DNA from: Alphaproteobacteria bacterium
Lineage (GTDB): Bacteria; Pseudomonadota; Alphaproteobacteria; CAAGCB01; CAG-977
Length of the DNA: 64,000 nucleotides
Direction: 5' to 3'
Assembly (NCBI GenBank): GCA_900768185.1
Contig: CAAGCB010000029.1
Span: 1 to 64,000, forward strand
Under the pieces are notes generated by a model, which was not told where the DNA came from, ran no database searches, and saw nothing but the letters and a program-made list of their open reading frames with translations. The position numbers were made by a program, and so were the translations under genes. Below, piece after piece: positions 1 to 9,018 of the stretch (position 1 is the first letter of the stretch; the number at the start of each line of letters is the position of its first letter).

Positions 1-2
1 AC

Positions 3-188
3 GCCCGTTTCGGCAATCCGAGCGGCGGCATGGTTCACAACGATATGCCGGCTGAAAAGCCCGCGGCGGAATCCGTCAAAGCCGAACCCGCGAAAGAGGA
101 CAAAAAGTCCTTGTGGCAGGAAGCCGGAGAGTTGTATGCCCGTTTCGGTAATCCGAGCGGCGGCATGGTTCACAACGATATGCCGGCG
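3..188 (+). repeat. two in-frame 51-bp direct repeats, 135 bp period
   Basis: Copy one is 3-53 and copy two is 138-188. They match at 49 of 51 bases and encode the same 17 residues. Period is 45 codons, so more copies probably lie upstream of the window. Confidence 0.85.
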
Positions 189-245
189 AAAAACGACGCC
201 GCAAAAGCCGTCGTTGCGGCAAAGCGGTCGCGTCAGGGACGCTGA
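3..245 (+). CDS. C-terminal fragment of a repeat-containing protein
   Basis: The reading frame is open from the window edge to a TGA at 245, so the gene starts upstream. The 80 visible residues are Ala/Lys/Glu-rich and hydrophilic. They contain two copies of a 17-residue segment (ARFGNPSGGMVHNDMPA), 45 residues apart. The C-terminus is basic (AAKRSRQGR). No enzyme motif, membrane segment or known domain is recognised. The same KRSRQ string occurs at the C-terminus of the pentapeptide-repeat protein at 20239-21609. Function unknown. That it is a real gene rests on the codon-level repeat and on the terminator-like hairpin shortly after the stop. Confidence 0.7.
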   Translation, partial: ARFGNPSGGMVHNDMPAEKPAAESVKAEPAKEDKKSLWQEAGELYARFGNPSGGMVHNDMPAKNDAAKAVVAAKRSRQGR

Positions 246-259
246 TACGGTTGTTTTTG

Positions 260-294
260 AAAAAAAACGGGCGGGTTCAATCGAATCCGCCCGT
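260..294 (-). terminator. Rho-independent terminator, possibly bidirectional
   Basis: A 12-bp stem (267-278 with 283-294, one G-T pair) closes a 4-base loop. On the minus strand it is followed by eight T (complement of 260-267), so it suits the lipoprotein gene ending at 433. On the plus strand it sits just after the stop at 245 but the T tract is weaker. Confidence 0.65.
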
Positions 295-432
295 TCCGTT
301 TTCGGAAAGCCGCGCGTTTGATCCGCAAAGACAACGAAAGCCGTCCAAACTCGGCTTTTGATCGGGCGGGTAAAAAGTGTCCGGCGTTTCGGGGAAGCTG
401 CCGTTCGACGGCGTCGTTTCGGGACGCGGAAG

Positions 433-1665
433 CTATTTGACCTGCTTGATTTCCTTGATGTCTTCGTTGGAAAAGCGCATTCCCGTCAGCAGACACAATT
501 CCGTCAGTCCGATATTGGTGCGCGGCATGTGCATGCCGAACACGCCCGCGCCGGCGAATCGTTTAAAATCCTGCGAATGCAACGTTCGCATCGGTCCCAG
601 CGTAATCCACGTTTGATTGGGCAGAATCGTGTATTTCAGCGAACTGTAATATTCCAGCTGACTGCGCCCCAGCGCGGTTTGTTCCATGCGCAGGAAATCT
701 CCCGTCTTGCCCGACAGGATCAGCGACGCGTCAACCAGCCCCAGCGACAACCCGCAACTGTTGACCGTTGTGTCGTGTTGCGTGTACAGATCCTCCAGCA
801 AACGGGAAGTTTGCCGCGCGGCGTAATTTACGAACGTCAGCTGCTGTGTCGCCTGATAGCGCAAATTTGCGGCGATCATGTCCCAAGTGTAGTCTTCCAG
901 TCCTTTCATCGGGCGGGGCGAGGACATGAAATAAGCGTCGATTCGGGGTAAAAGCTCGGCGGCTTCCTTGTCGTCGGGTATGATTTGCGTGTAAATCGCG
1001 AACGCTTGCCACGCGAACGGCATGAACGGATTTTTCTGAGCCGGCGTTTGCAACGCCTGTTTCGTGTGGTAGACCAAAGCGTCCCGCCATTCTTTTCTGA
1101 TGCCGGCGAAAGTGTTGTCGCTGGTCGCGTTCCAATAATACATTTCGGTCATCAAAGCGAACGCCGTCGCGGCGATTTCGGCTTCCAACCGCTGAATGCG
1201 CTGCTTCGCGGGGGCTTTGCGCCGATCATGCGTCGAAACGGGCGCGTTTTTGTCGTAATAAAAAGAGATGACTTTTCCGGGCATGCTGTTGTGGGAAATG
1301 GAGGCGTCCGCGTATCCCCGCAAAGCTTTGGTCGTCGACGCCAAAACGATCGAAGACAGTTGCGCGTCGATATTGTTGCGAATCAAAAAAGAATAATACT
1401 GAATCAACGTGTAGCCCGCGCGCGTTTGATGCACGACGTTGTCCCAGTCGGTGTAGTTGCCCGTGATAAAGTCGTATTCGTATTTGAAAAATCCGTCGGG
1501 ACGTTGCTGATTGATCAGAAAATGCGCCGACAAAGACAGATAATCCAGAACCTTTGACGGCGGCTGGGGTTGCTGAGCGGGGGGGGCGGCGCGCTTTTCG
1601 GCTTTGTCCCCGCACGCGGTCAGGGTCAGAAAAACAAGGCAGACGGCGATTATTTTTTTCATCAT
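433..1665 (-). CDS. hypothetical lipoprotein
   Basis: About 410 residues. A lipoprotein signal peptide with lipobox LTAC and cysteine at residue 18 predicts acylation and membrane anchoring. A Pro/Gln-rich spacer follows. The body is helical, with aromatic-rich segments (e.g. QQRPDGFFKYEYD near the start) that resemble repeats of alpha/alpha toroid proteins such as glycan-processing enzymes. That resemblance is weak and no catalytic motif is claimed. The start at 1665 is chosen because AAAGGA lies 6 bases upstream and the signal peptide begins there; the frame stays open to 1818 but that extension would hide the signal peptide. It is divergent from the lipid A operon. Function unknown. Confidence 0.75.
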   Translation of the reverse strand: MMKKIIAVCLVFLTLTACGDKAEKRAAPPAQQPQPPSKVLDYLSLSAHFLINQQRPDGFFKYEYDFITGNYTDWDNVVHQTRAGYTLIQYYSFLIRNNIDAQLSSIVLASTTKALRGYADASISHNSMPGKVISFYYDKNAPVSTHDRRKAPAKQRIQRLEAEIAATAFALMTEMYYWNATSDNTFAGIRKEWRDALVYHTKQALQTPAQKNPFMPFAWQAFAIYTQIIPDDKEAAELLPRIDAYFMSSPRPMKGLEDYTWDMIAANLRYQATQQLTFVNYAARQTSRLLEDLYTQHDTTVNSCGLSLGLVDASLILSGKTGDFLRMEQTALGRSQLEYYSSLKYTILPNQTWITLGPMRTLHSQDFKRFAGAGVFGMHMPRTNIGLTELCLLTGMRFSNEDIKEIKQVK

Positions 1666-1823
1666 GGGAAATCCTTTGCGGCAACGGTTCCAGTTTATAG
1701 GCGAACGCGGATAATTCAAAATGAAAAATATCTTTTCAATAATACTTGTTAATCGTTGCGTTATACGATAAAACCGTTTGAAAGGCACATTCCAACCCTC
1801 CGATCGACCAAGCGGCACGTTCC

Positions 1824-2558
1824 ATGCGCAAAAAATTTAAAATGTTTAAAGGAATCGGCAACAACGCGTTTGTTCAAACGCTGGCGGGGCGTCTGGTTTA
1901 TCTGTATGTTCTGTTCGTGTACAAAACGTCGCGCTGGACAATGGTCAACCTGCACGACGATTATGTCAACGGCGACAAATCGTTTTTATTCGCGTTCTGG
2001 CACGGACGGGCGCTTTCGGACATGTTCCTGATGTGGCACCATAAACCCCGGAAAAAAGTGTCCGTTCTGATTTCCCTGCATCGCGACGGACGCATCATCG
2101 CGTCGGCGATGGAATGGCTGGGACTGGAAACCATCAACGGATCGTCCAAACGCGGCGGCGCGATGGCGGCTTTGGATATCATCAGAAAACTGCGCCGTCC
2201 CGCCAATATCGTGGCGATCGCCCCCGACGGGCGCAAGCCGGGATATGTGATGACGGACGGGCTTGTCCAGCTGGCGAGCAAGTCGCGCCATCAGGTCGTT
2301 TTGTCCGCTTTTTCCGTTAAGCGCGGCAAAATGATGAAAACCTGGGACAGGTATTTGCTTCCGTTTCCGTTTAACAAGGGGGTTCTGGTCTTTTCGGATC
2401 CGATTGACGTTCCGGCGGACTTGGATAAAAACGGTGTGGAACAATGGCGGGCGGATTTGGAAAAAAGGCTGATCGACATCACGCGTGAAGCCGACCGTCT
2501 GGCGGGGTTGAAACAAACTATTGATTTTTCGGACAAAGGAAAAGGATCGGCAAAATGA
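1824..2558 (+). CDS. DUF374 family lysophospholipid acyltransferase-like protein
   Basis: This 244-residue protein matches the DUF374 family (LPLAT-like acyltransferases): an N-terminal hydrophobic segment, then an FWHGR motif near residue 59 and the downstream APDGRKPGY block typical of the family. The family is related to the acyltransferases that modify lipids at the inner membrane, but the exact substrate is not established. It is the first gene of a tight operon with waaA, lpxK and lpxL, overlapping waaA by 4 bases (ATGA), which links it to lipid A or Kdo metabolism. ATG 1824 has no strong ribosome-binding site; ATG 1842 is an alternative start. Confidence 0.85.
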   Translation: MRKKFKMFKGIGNNAFVQTLAGRLVYLYVLFVYKTSRWTMVNLHDDYVNGDKSFLFAFWHGRALSDMFLMWHHKPRKKVSVLISLHRDGRIIASAMEWLGLETINGSSKRGGAMAALDIIRKLRRPANIVAIAPDGRKPGYVMTDGLVQLASKSRHQVVLSAFSVKRGKMMKTWDRYLLPFPFNKGVLVFSDPIDVPADLDKNGVEQWRADLEKRLIDITREADRLAGLKQTIDFSDKGKGSAK

Positions 2559-3823
2559 ATCTGATGTCTTTATCGTTATACCGTGCGGCAACGCGTGTCG
2601 GCTATCCGCTGATAGCAGCTTATCTGGCGGTGCGCAAAGCTCGCGGAAAAGAGGATTTGACCCGCTTCGGCGAACGCATGGGATATGCTTCCCTGCCGCG
2701 CCCCGAAGGAAAACTGGTGTGGCTGCACGGGGCAAGCGTCGGCGAAACGCTGTCCATGTTGCCTTTGGTCGACAAAATCAGGGAATTGTATCCGACCGTG
2801 AACATTTTGGTGACGTCGGGAACGGTGACTTCCGCTCAGCTGATGGAAAAACGGCTGGCGGGAAAAGCGATGCACCAGTATATCCCCATTGATTGCATGG
2901 CGCAGGTGACGCGGTTCGTCGATTACTGGAAACCCGATTTGGCGTTGTGGTTCGAATCCGAATTTTGGCCGAATATTCTTTCCGTCATTTCGGCGCGTAA
3001 GATTCCGCTGATTTTATTGAACGGGCGCGTGTCCGACCGTTCTTTGCGCCGTTGGGAAAAAATGCCGAAGTTCAGCCGGCAAATCCAGAACATGTTTGTC
3101 AAATCGTTCGGTCAGACCGCAGAAGACGCCGACCGCTTGCGCCGGATCGGCGCGAAAAACACGGCGTGCGTCGGCAATATCAAATTCGCGTCGGCGCCTT
3201 TGCCCGTCGATGAAAGCGAATTGAGCCGCATGCAGGCTCAAATCAACGGCAGACCGTGCTGGACGGCGGGCAGCACCCACGCGGGCGAAGAAGCGCAAAT
3301 CGCCGACGTTCACACGAAAGTCAAAGCAACGGTCAAAGGGCTGTTGACGGTTCTGGCGCCGCGCCACCCGAATCGCGCGGACGAGATCGAAGCCGTTATG
3401 AAACGGTCGGGGCTGGTCGTCGCGCGCCGTTCCCGCAAAGAGGACATCACTTCCGAAACGGACGTCTATCTGGCGGACACGATCGGGGAGATGGGGCTTT
3501 TTTACAGATTGGGCGCGGCGGCTTTCGTCGGCGGGTCTTTGGTGCCGTTCGGAGGACAGAACGTTATCGAACCCGCGCGTTTGGGCAAAGCCGTTTTGTG
3601 CGGTAAATACATGATGAATTTCCGTGAAATCGTCGCGCGCGCCGAACAGGCGGACGCGCTGACCGTGGTTGAAGACGACGGCGCGCTGGCGGACGCTTTG
3701 ACGGAATTGTTGACCGACAAAGTCTTGCTTGATACGAAACAACGCAACGCGCTGGCTTTTGCGACGGGGGAATCGAACGTGCTTGAACGCTTGATGCCCG
3801 AATTGGCGCAGTATTTGGAATAA
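2555..3823 (+). CDS. waaA: 3-deoxy-D-manno-octulosonic acid (Kdo) transferase
   Basis: WaaA transfers Kdo from CMP-Kdo to the lipid A precursor lipid IVA at the cytoplasmic face of the inner membrane. The 422 residues fit the family. An N-terminal anchor helix is followed by WLHGASVGET with the conserved Glu, the GSTHAGEE motif around residue 235, and a C-terminal GGSLVPFGGQNVIEPA block binding the nucleotide sugar. The start overlaps the previous stop by 4 bases and has AAAGG upstream inside the preceding gene. The order waaA-lpxK-lpxL gives consecutive lipid A steps. Confidence 0.95.
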   Translation: MNLMSLSLYRAATRVGYPLIAAYLAVRKARGKEDLTRFGERMGYASLPRPEGKLVWLHGASVGETLSMLPLVDKIRELYPTVNILVTSGTVTSAQLMEKRLAGKAMHQYIPIDCMAQVTRFVDYWKPDLALWFESEFWPNILSVISARKIPLILLNGRVSDRSLRRWEKMPKFSRQIQNMFVKSFGQTAEDADRLRRIGAKNTACVGNIKFASAPLPVDESELSRMQAQINGRPCWTAGSTHAGEEAQIADVHTKVKATVKGLLTVLAPRHPNRADEIEAVMKRSGLVVARRSRKEDITSETDVYLADTIGEMGLFYRLGAAAFVGGSLVPFGGQNVIEPARLGKAVLCGKYMMNFREIVARAEQADALTVVEDDGALADALTELLTDKVLLDTKQRNALAFATGESNVLERLMPELAQYLE

Positions 3824-3835
3824 GGGGAGGGCGGC

Positions 3836-4822
3836 ATGCCTTTGAAATCGCCTGATTTTTGGCAAAAAGACAATACGTTTTTCGCCAAACTGCTGTCGCC
3901 GCTGGGCAGGGTGTACGCGTGGTGTCTGCGGCGCAAATTGGAAAAAACGAAAGCCTATCGTTCGAAAATACCCGTCGTTTGCGTCGGCAATCTGGTCATG
4001 GGCGGCGTCGGCAAAACGCCGCTGGCGGTGTCCGTTGCCGAATATTTTAAAATGAACGGCATGCGTCCCGCTTTTCTGACGCGCGGCTACGGCGGCGGTC
4101 TGAGTAATATTCTGGTCGATTTGGATAAGCACACCGCGCGGGATACGGGGGACGAAGCGTTGATTTTGGCGCGCGTCGCCCCGACCATCGTTGACGCCAA
4201 CCGCGCGCGCGGGGCAAGGCTGGCGGAAAGAATCGGCGCGGACGTTATTATCATGGACGACGGTTTCCAAAACGCCCAGCTGGTCAAAGATTTGTCTTTC
4301 GCCGTGTTTGACGGACGCTACGGTTTCGGCAACGGCAAGGTGTTTCCCGCGGGACCGTTGCGCGAACCCGTTGAAGACGGCTTGCGCCGCGCGGACGCTT
4401 TCATCGTCGTCGGAAAAGACAAGGCGGGCGTCAAGGATTGGATCGACGCGCGTTTCGCGGCGTTGCCTTTTGTCGGAACGCACATTGAACAGGACGTTAA
4501 AAAAATCGCTCAGCTGTCTGGCAAAAAAGTGCTGGCGTTCGCGGGAATCGGCTATCCCGACAAGTTTTTCGATATGTTGCGCGATTACGGGTGCGACGTT
4601 GTGGATACGCAGGCGTTTTCCGACCACTATCCTTATCGGGACGAGGATCTGACGGATCTGATCGCCCGCGCCGAAAAACTGGACGCCGTGCTGGTTACGA
4701 CCGCCAAAGACGGCGTGCGCATCGCTCCGCGTTTCAAAGCCGACGTTCAGATCGTCGAAGCCTATATGGTTTGGGACACGCCCGACGCGATGTGCGCCCT
4801 TTTGTCCGCTTTGCATAAATAA
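3836..4822 (+). CDS. lpxK: tetraacyldisaccharide 4'-kinase
   Basis: LpxK phosphorylates the 4' position of the lipid A disaccharide, the step before Kdo addition. In the 328-residue product the P-loop is GNLVMGGVGKTP (around residues 48-59) and the MDDGFQ motif characteristic of LpxK follows at about residue 140. An N-terminal hydrophobic helix would anchor it to the inner membrane. It lies 12 bases after waaA, with AGGGGAGG upstream of the ATG, and 9 bases before lpxL, so the four genes are one transcription unit. Confidence 0.95.
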   Translation: MPLKSPDFWQKDNTFFAKLLSPLGRVYAWCLRRKLEKTKAYRSKIPVVCVGNLVMGGVGKTPLAVSVAEYFKMNGMRPAFLTRGYGGGLSNILVDLDKHTARDTGDEALILARVAPTIVDANRARGARLAERIGADVIIMDDGFQNAQLVKDLSFAVFDGRYGFGNGKVFPAGPLREPVEDGLRRADAFIVVGKDKAGVKDWIDARFAALPFVGTHIEQDVKKIAQLSGKKVLAFAGIGYPDKFFDMLRDYGCDVVDTQAFSDHYPYRDEDLTDLIARAEKLDAVLVTTAKDGVRIAPRFKADVQIVEAYMVWDTPDAMCALLSALHK

Positions 4823-4831
4823 GGGGCTGAC

Positions 4832-5866
4832 GTGAAACGAAAAAAAAGATCGCTGAAACGCAGACTGAAACGGGCGTTTTTCCTGTGTACCCGCTATCCG
4901 TTGGAATTGGTCGGCGCGCTGGTCTTTTGTATTTTCTTTCGATTGCTGCCGTTGGATTGGGCGTCCGGAATCGGCGGATTTCTGGGACGTCACATCGGTC
5001 CCGGATTGCGGATTTCATGGGTCGCGCGCTATAATCTGATGAAGGCTTTTCCCGAAAAATCACCCGCTGAAATCGATGACATCGTCGTCGGCATGTGGGA
5101 CAATCTGCTTCGCACGTTTGTCGAATATCCGCATTTGCGCGCGCTGTCCGTCAATTACGCCGACCGGATCGAGTTCGAAAATTACGAACGGGCGGAAGCC
5201 GTGCGCGACGACGGTGTGGCGGGCATTTTGTTTTCGGCGCATATCGGCAACTGGGAAGTTTCTTCGATTATCGGCAACAAACTGGGTATGCCGTTGCACC
5301 GCATCTACCGTTCCGCGAACAATCCCTATGTTGAATGGCTGTTCCGTTATTTCCGCCAGAAAATCCCCGGCGTTCTGGTGCCGAAGGGCATGGGCGGATT
5401 TCGCCGCATCGTCGAACTGATGCGCGCCAACGGACATTTCGCTTTGCTGGTCGACCAAAAAATGAACGAGGGAATCGCCGTCGATTTTTTCGGTTACGAT
5501 GTGATGACGACGCCGTCGATTGCTTCGCTGGTTTTAAAACACGACTATCCCGCCGTGCCGATTCGTTCCCGACGGCTGGACGGCGCGCATTATCGGCTGA
5601 CCGTCGAAGAACCGCTGAAAATTGAAAAAACGGGCGACGCGGCGGAAGATACGCGCCGTTTTATGACCGCCGCGAATCATGTTCTGGAACGCTGGATTCG
5701 CGACGATCCCGCCCAATGGTTGTGGGTGCATAAGCGTTGGAGCGATTCGAAGGATATGTGGATCGAATTGTACAAACAGCGCCGCTTGTGGAAAAAAGGC
5801 GTCAAACCGCAGGACGTTTTCGATGCCGCCGTCAAAGACAGGCGTCCGCGTTTGCCCGATGTGTAA
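4832..5866 (+). CDS. lpxL: lipid A late acyltransferase (LpxL/HtrB family)
   Basis: The 344-residue protein starts at GTG, with AAGGGG just upstream. It has a very basic N-terminus, one membrane segment (about residues 27-46) and the acyltransferase H-x4-E motif in HIGNWE near residue 137. The family adds a secondary acyl chain to Kdo2-lipid IVA. Which acyl chain and position cannot be read from sequence, so LpxM-type specificity is possible. Last gene of the lipid A operon; the next gene has its own promoter. Confidence 0.88.
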   Translation: MKRKKRSLKRRLKRAFFLCTRYPLELVGALVFCIFFRLLPLDWASGIGGFLGRHIGPGLRISWVARYNLMKAFPEKSPAEIDDIVVGMWDNLLRTFVEYPHLRALSVNYADRIEFENYERAEAVRDDGVAGILFSAHIGNWEVSSIIGNKLGMPLHRIYRSANNPYVEWLFRYFRQKIPGVLVPKGMGGFRRIVELMRANGHFALLVDQKMNEGIAVDFFGYDVMTTPSIASLVLKHDYPAVPIRSRRLDGAHYRLTVEEPLKIEKTGDAAEDTRRFMTAANHVLERWIRDDPAQWLWVHKRWSDSKDMWIELYKQRRLWKKGVKPQDVFDAAVKDRRPRLPDV

Positions 5867-5874
5867 CAAAAAGT

Positions 5875-5902
5875 TTGACCTGTCGGGACAAAGGGTTAAA
5901 AT
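5875..5902 (+). promoter_or_regulatory. sigma-70-type promoter for xseB-ispA-dxs-tlyA
   Basis: -35 TTGACC (5875-5880), 16-bp spacer, -10 TAAAAT (5897-5902), one mismatch in each hexamer. It lies between the lpxL stop and the xseB start. Confidence 0.6.
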
Positions 5903-5944
5903 CAAAGAACGTTTTAGCCCTTTTGAATCTAAAAGGATAAAGGA

Positions 5945-6199
5945 ATGAGTGACGAAAAAATCGCCGAAGCGATTGAAAAAATGAGCTTTGAAGAAGCTTT
6001 GACCGCACTGGACGAAATCGTGCGTCGTCTGGAAACGGGCAAAGTCAAATTGGACGAAGCGATTGAGTTTTATGAAAAAGGGCAGCTGTTGCGCAAGCAT
6101 TGCGAACGGAAATTGTCCGCCGCCCGTTCCAAAATCGATCAGATTACGGCTTCTTTGAACGGAGAAGCCGTAGGATTAACCCCCGTTTCAATGGAGTAA
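5945..6199 (+). CDS. xseB: exodeoxyribonuclease VII small subunit
   Basis: An 84-residue protein with the conserved core FEEALTALDEIVRRLE and a following coiled-coil helix, typical of XseB. It pairs with XseA (not in this window) to form exonuclease VII, which degrades single-stranded DNA to oligonucleotides. AAAGGA lies directly before the ATG. It is 3 bases from ispA, and the xseB-ispA-dxs order is widespread in proteobacteria. Confidence 0.93.
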   Translation: MSDEKIAEAIEKMSFEEALTALDEIVRRLETGKVKLDEAIEFYEKGQLLRKHCERKLSAARSKIDQITASLNGEAVGLTPVSME

Positions 6200-6202
6200 G
6201 CC

Positions 6203-7093
6203 ATGTCTAATTTATCCGCCGCTATCAAAGAAACCGCCGCCGAGGTCGCGGCTGAACTGGATCGATTGCTGCCCGTTCCCGCCACGCCCGAAAAACGCGT
6301 TGTCGAAGCGATGCGCTATTCCGTTCTGGCGGGCGGAAAATGCCTGCGTCCGTTTTTGATTCTGCAATGCGCGCAACTGTTCGGCGTTGAACGCGAAAAG
6401 GCTTTGCGCGTTGCGGTGGCGTTGGAAATGGTGCATTGTTATTCGCTGATTCACGACGATTTGCCCGCGATGGACAACGACGATATGCGCCGCGGGCAGC
6501 CGACCTGTCACAAACGGTTTGACGAAGCGACCGCCATTTTGGCGGGCGACGCGCTGTTGACGCGCGCGTTCGGCGTGATCGCCGCTGACGAAACGCTGTT
6601 TGAACCTGTCGTGCGCTGCCAGCTGATCGCCGAACTGTCCAAAGCCGCCGGCATGAACGGCATGATTGGCGGGCAGATGCTGGATATTCTGGCGGAACAG
6701 ATGGACGATATGGATATGCCGGGGATTATTCGTCTGCAACAGATGAAAACGGGACGTCTGTTCGCGTTCGCATGCGAAGCGGGGGCGATCATGGGCAAGG
6801 CGTCCTATGAAAACAGGCAGGTTTTGAAAAACTACGCCCGCGATATCGGTTTGGCGTTTCAGATCGCGGACGACATTCTGGACGTCGAAGGCGACGCCGA
6901 TTCGATGGGCAAGGCGGTGCGTAAGGATTTGGACGCGCACAAGGCGACCTTTATTTCCCTGCTGGGATTGGAAAAAGCCAAAGAGCAGGCGAACGCGTTG
7001 TCTTATCAGGCGATCGCGTCGCTGGAATGTTTTGACGAAAAAGCCGATTTGTTGCGCGATTTGGCGCGCTATATCGTGGAACGCCGTTCATGA
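6203..7093 (+). CDS. ispA: farnesyl diphosphate synthase (polyprenyl synthetase)
   Basis: IspA condenses isopentenyl diphosphate with dimethylallyl and geranyl diphosphate to farnesyl diphosphate, which feeds undecaprenyl phosphate and quinones. The 296 residues carry the first Asp-rich motif (DDLPAMDND, around residue 85) and the second (DDILD, around residue 224), both needed for Mg-diphosphate binding. The stop overlaps the dxs start by 4 bases, so the two isoprenoid genes are translationally coupled. Confidence 0.94.
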   Translation: MSNLSAAIKETAAEVAAELDRLLPVPATPEKRVVEAMRYSVLAGGKCLRPFLILQCAQLFGVEREKALRVAVALEMVHCYSLIHDDLPAMDNDDMRRGQPTCHKRFDEATAILAGDALLTRAFGVIAADETLFEPVVRCQLIAELSKAAGMNGMIGGQMLDILAEQMDDMDMPGIIRLQQMKTGRLFAFACEAGAIMGKASYENRQVLKNYARDIGLAFQIADDILDVEGDADSMGKAVRKDLDAHKATFISLLGLEKAKEQANALSYQAIASLECFDEKADLLRDLARYIVERRS

Positions 7094-9015
7094 ACGCCGT
7101 GAACAAGACGGCGGAAACGGAACGGTTGCAAACGGGGGCGGACGTTCCGTTGCTGGATTCCATCGCCGCTCCCGCCGATTTACGCAAGCTGCCGCTTGAC
7201 GATTTGCCGCGTCTGGCTCAGGAGGTTCGGCAGGAAATTATCCGCGTCGTGTCGAACACGGGCGGGCATCTGGGCGCCAGTTTGGGCGTCGTCGAATTGA
7301 CGATCGCTTTGCATTATGTGTTCAACACGCCCGACGACAAACTGATTTGGGACGTCGGACATCAATGCTACGCGCACAAACTGTTGACGGGACGGCGTGA
7401 AAAATTCCACGCATTGCGGCGGGAAAACGGGCTGTCCGGTTTTACGAAACGCAGTGAAAGCGAGTATGATCCGTTTGGCGCGGGACACAGTTCCACGTCC
7501 ATATCGGCGGCGGTCGGCATGGCTGCCGGGCGCGATATGCGGGGCGGAAAGAACAACGTCATCGGCGTTATCGGCGACGGGTCGATGAGTGCGGGAATGG
7601 CGTTTGAAGCACTGAACAACGCGGGATCGAAAAATTCGCGTCTGGTCGTGATTTTGAACGACAACGACATGTCGATCGCGCGTCCCGTCGGGGCGTTGAG
7701 CCATCATTTGTCGCATTTGATTTCGTCGAAACCCTATATGACTTTGCGTCAGGTCGCTTTGGACATGGCGGCGCGTCTGCCCCAATTCGTCAAGGAAACC
7801 GCGCTGAAAGCCGAACGCCACGCCAAAGGGTTTGTTACGGGCGGCACTTTGTTTGAAGAATTGGGCTTTTATTACGTCGGACCGATAGACGGACACAGTT
7901 TCGACCAGCTGATTCCGATCTTGACGAACATTCGCAACGCGCCCGAAGATTACCCTATTCTGGTGCATGTCGTGACCCACAAGGGCAAAGGCTACGCTCC
8001 TGCCGAAAAATCGCCTTCGAAATACCACGGCGTCACCGGCTTTGATATTGAAACGGGCGAGTTTCAGCCTAAAAAATGTACGCGCCCGACCTTTACGCAG
8101 GTGTTTTCCGATACGATCGTGACGTTGGCGGAACGGGACGAAAAAATAGCGGCGATTACGGCGGCGATGCCGTCGGGTACGGGGCTGGACGCGTTCGCGG
8201 AAAAATTTCCGAATCGTTTTTTCGATGTCGGAATCGCCGAACAGCACGCCGTGACGTTTGCGGCGGGATTGGCGTGCGAGGGGATCAAGCCTTTCGTCGC
8301 ACTGTATTCCAGCTTTTTACAGCGCGCCTATGATCAGGTGTTGCATGATGTCGCTTTGCAAAAGTTGCCCGTTCGGTTCGCGATCGACAGGGCGGGATTC
8401 GTCGGCGAGGACGGCGCGACGCATCACGGCGCGTTTGATTTGGCGATGCTTTGTCCGATTCCGAACATGATCGTGATGGCGCCGTCGGATCAGGCTGAAC
8501 TGCAAAGAATGCTGGCGACGATGGCGCAAATCGACGACGCGCCGTCCGCCGTGCGCTATCCGCGCGGCGCGGGCGTTCTGCCCGATATGCCCGATTGTTT
8601 CGAACCGCTGAAAATAGGACGCGGACGTATCGTGCGCGAAGGAAACCGCGTCGCAATCCTTAGTTTGGGGACGCGGCTGGAAGCTTGTTTGAACGCCGCG
8701 GACATGTTGGCGCTGGAAGGAATCTCCGCTACCGTCGCGGACGCGCGTTTCGCCAAACCGTTTGATGAAAAGCTGTTGCGCGAACTGGTCGAAGGTCATC
8801 GGGCGCTGGCGGTTGTCGAAGAAGGCGTACAGGGCGGTTTCGGGGCATCGGTGATGATGTGGTTGGCGAATAACGGGTTGTTGGAAAAAACAAAAGTGCG
8901 TTTCCTGACGATGCCCGACGTTTTCGTCGAACAGGCGAGCATGGAAAGCCAGTATGCGCACGCGGGGCTGGACGCGCGGTCGATCGCGAACGCCGTCGCC
9001 GCGATGGTTGAATAA
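7090..9015 (+). CDS. dxs: 1-deoxy-D-xylulose-5-phosphate synthase
   Basis: Dxs joins pyruvate and glyceraldehyde 3-phosphate, using thiamine diphosphate, in the first step of the MEP isoprenoid pathway. The 641-residue length is normal. Visible marks are the GDGSMSAGMAFEALNNAG thiamine-diphosphate motif (about residues 158-175), the central EDGATHHGAFD block and the C-terminal transketolase domain. It follows ispA with an ATGA overlap and is 3 bases before tlyA. Confidence 0.96.
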   Translation: MNAVNKTAETERLQTGADVPLLDSIAAPADLRKLPLDDLPRLAQEVRQEIIRVVSNTGGHLGASLGVVELTIALHYVFNTPDDKLIWDVGHQCYAHKLLTGRREKFHALRRENGLSGFTKRSESEYDPFGAGHSSTSISAAVGMAAGRDMRGGKNNVIGVIGDGSMSAGMAFEALNNAGSKNSRLVVILNDNDMSIARPVGALSHHLSHLISSKPYMTLRQVALDMAARLPQFVKETALKAERHAKGFVTGGTLFEELGFYYVGPIDGHSFDQLIPILTNIRNAPEDYPILVHVVTHKGKGYAPAEKSPSKYHGVTGFDIETGEFQPKKCTRPTFTQVFSDTIVTLAERDEKIAAITAAMPSGTGLDAFAEKFPNRFFDVGIAEQHAVTFAAGLACEGIKPFVALYSSFLQRAYDQVLHDVALQKLPVRFAIDRAGFVGEDGATHHGAFDLAMLCPIPNMIVMAPSDQAELQRMLATMAQIDDAPSAVRYPRGAGVLPDMPDCFEPLKIGRGRIVREGNRVAILSLGTRLEACLNAADMLALEGISATVADARFAKPFDEKLLRELVEGHRALAVVEEGVQGGFGASVMMWLANNGLLEKTKVRFLTMPDVFVEQASMESQYAHAGLDARSIANAVAAMVE

Positions 9016-9018
9016 AAC

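Noticed and set aside
3014..4993. 659-codon minus-strand frame over waaA and lpxK
   Set aside because: Antisense to two certain genes; no domain seen.
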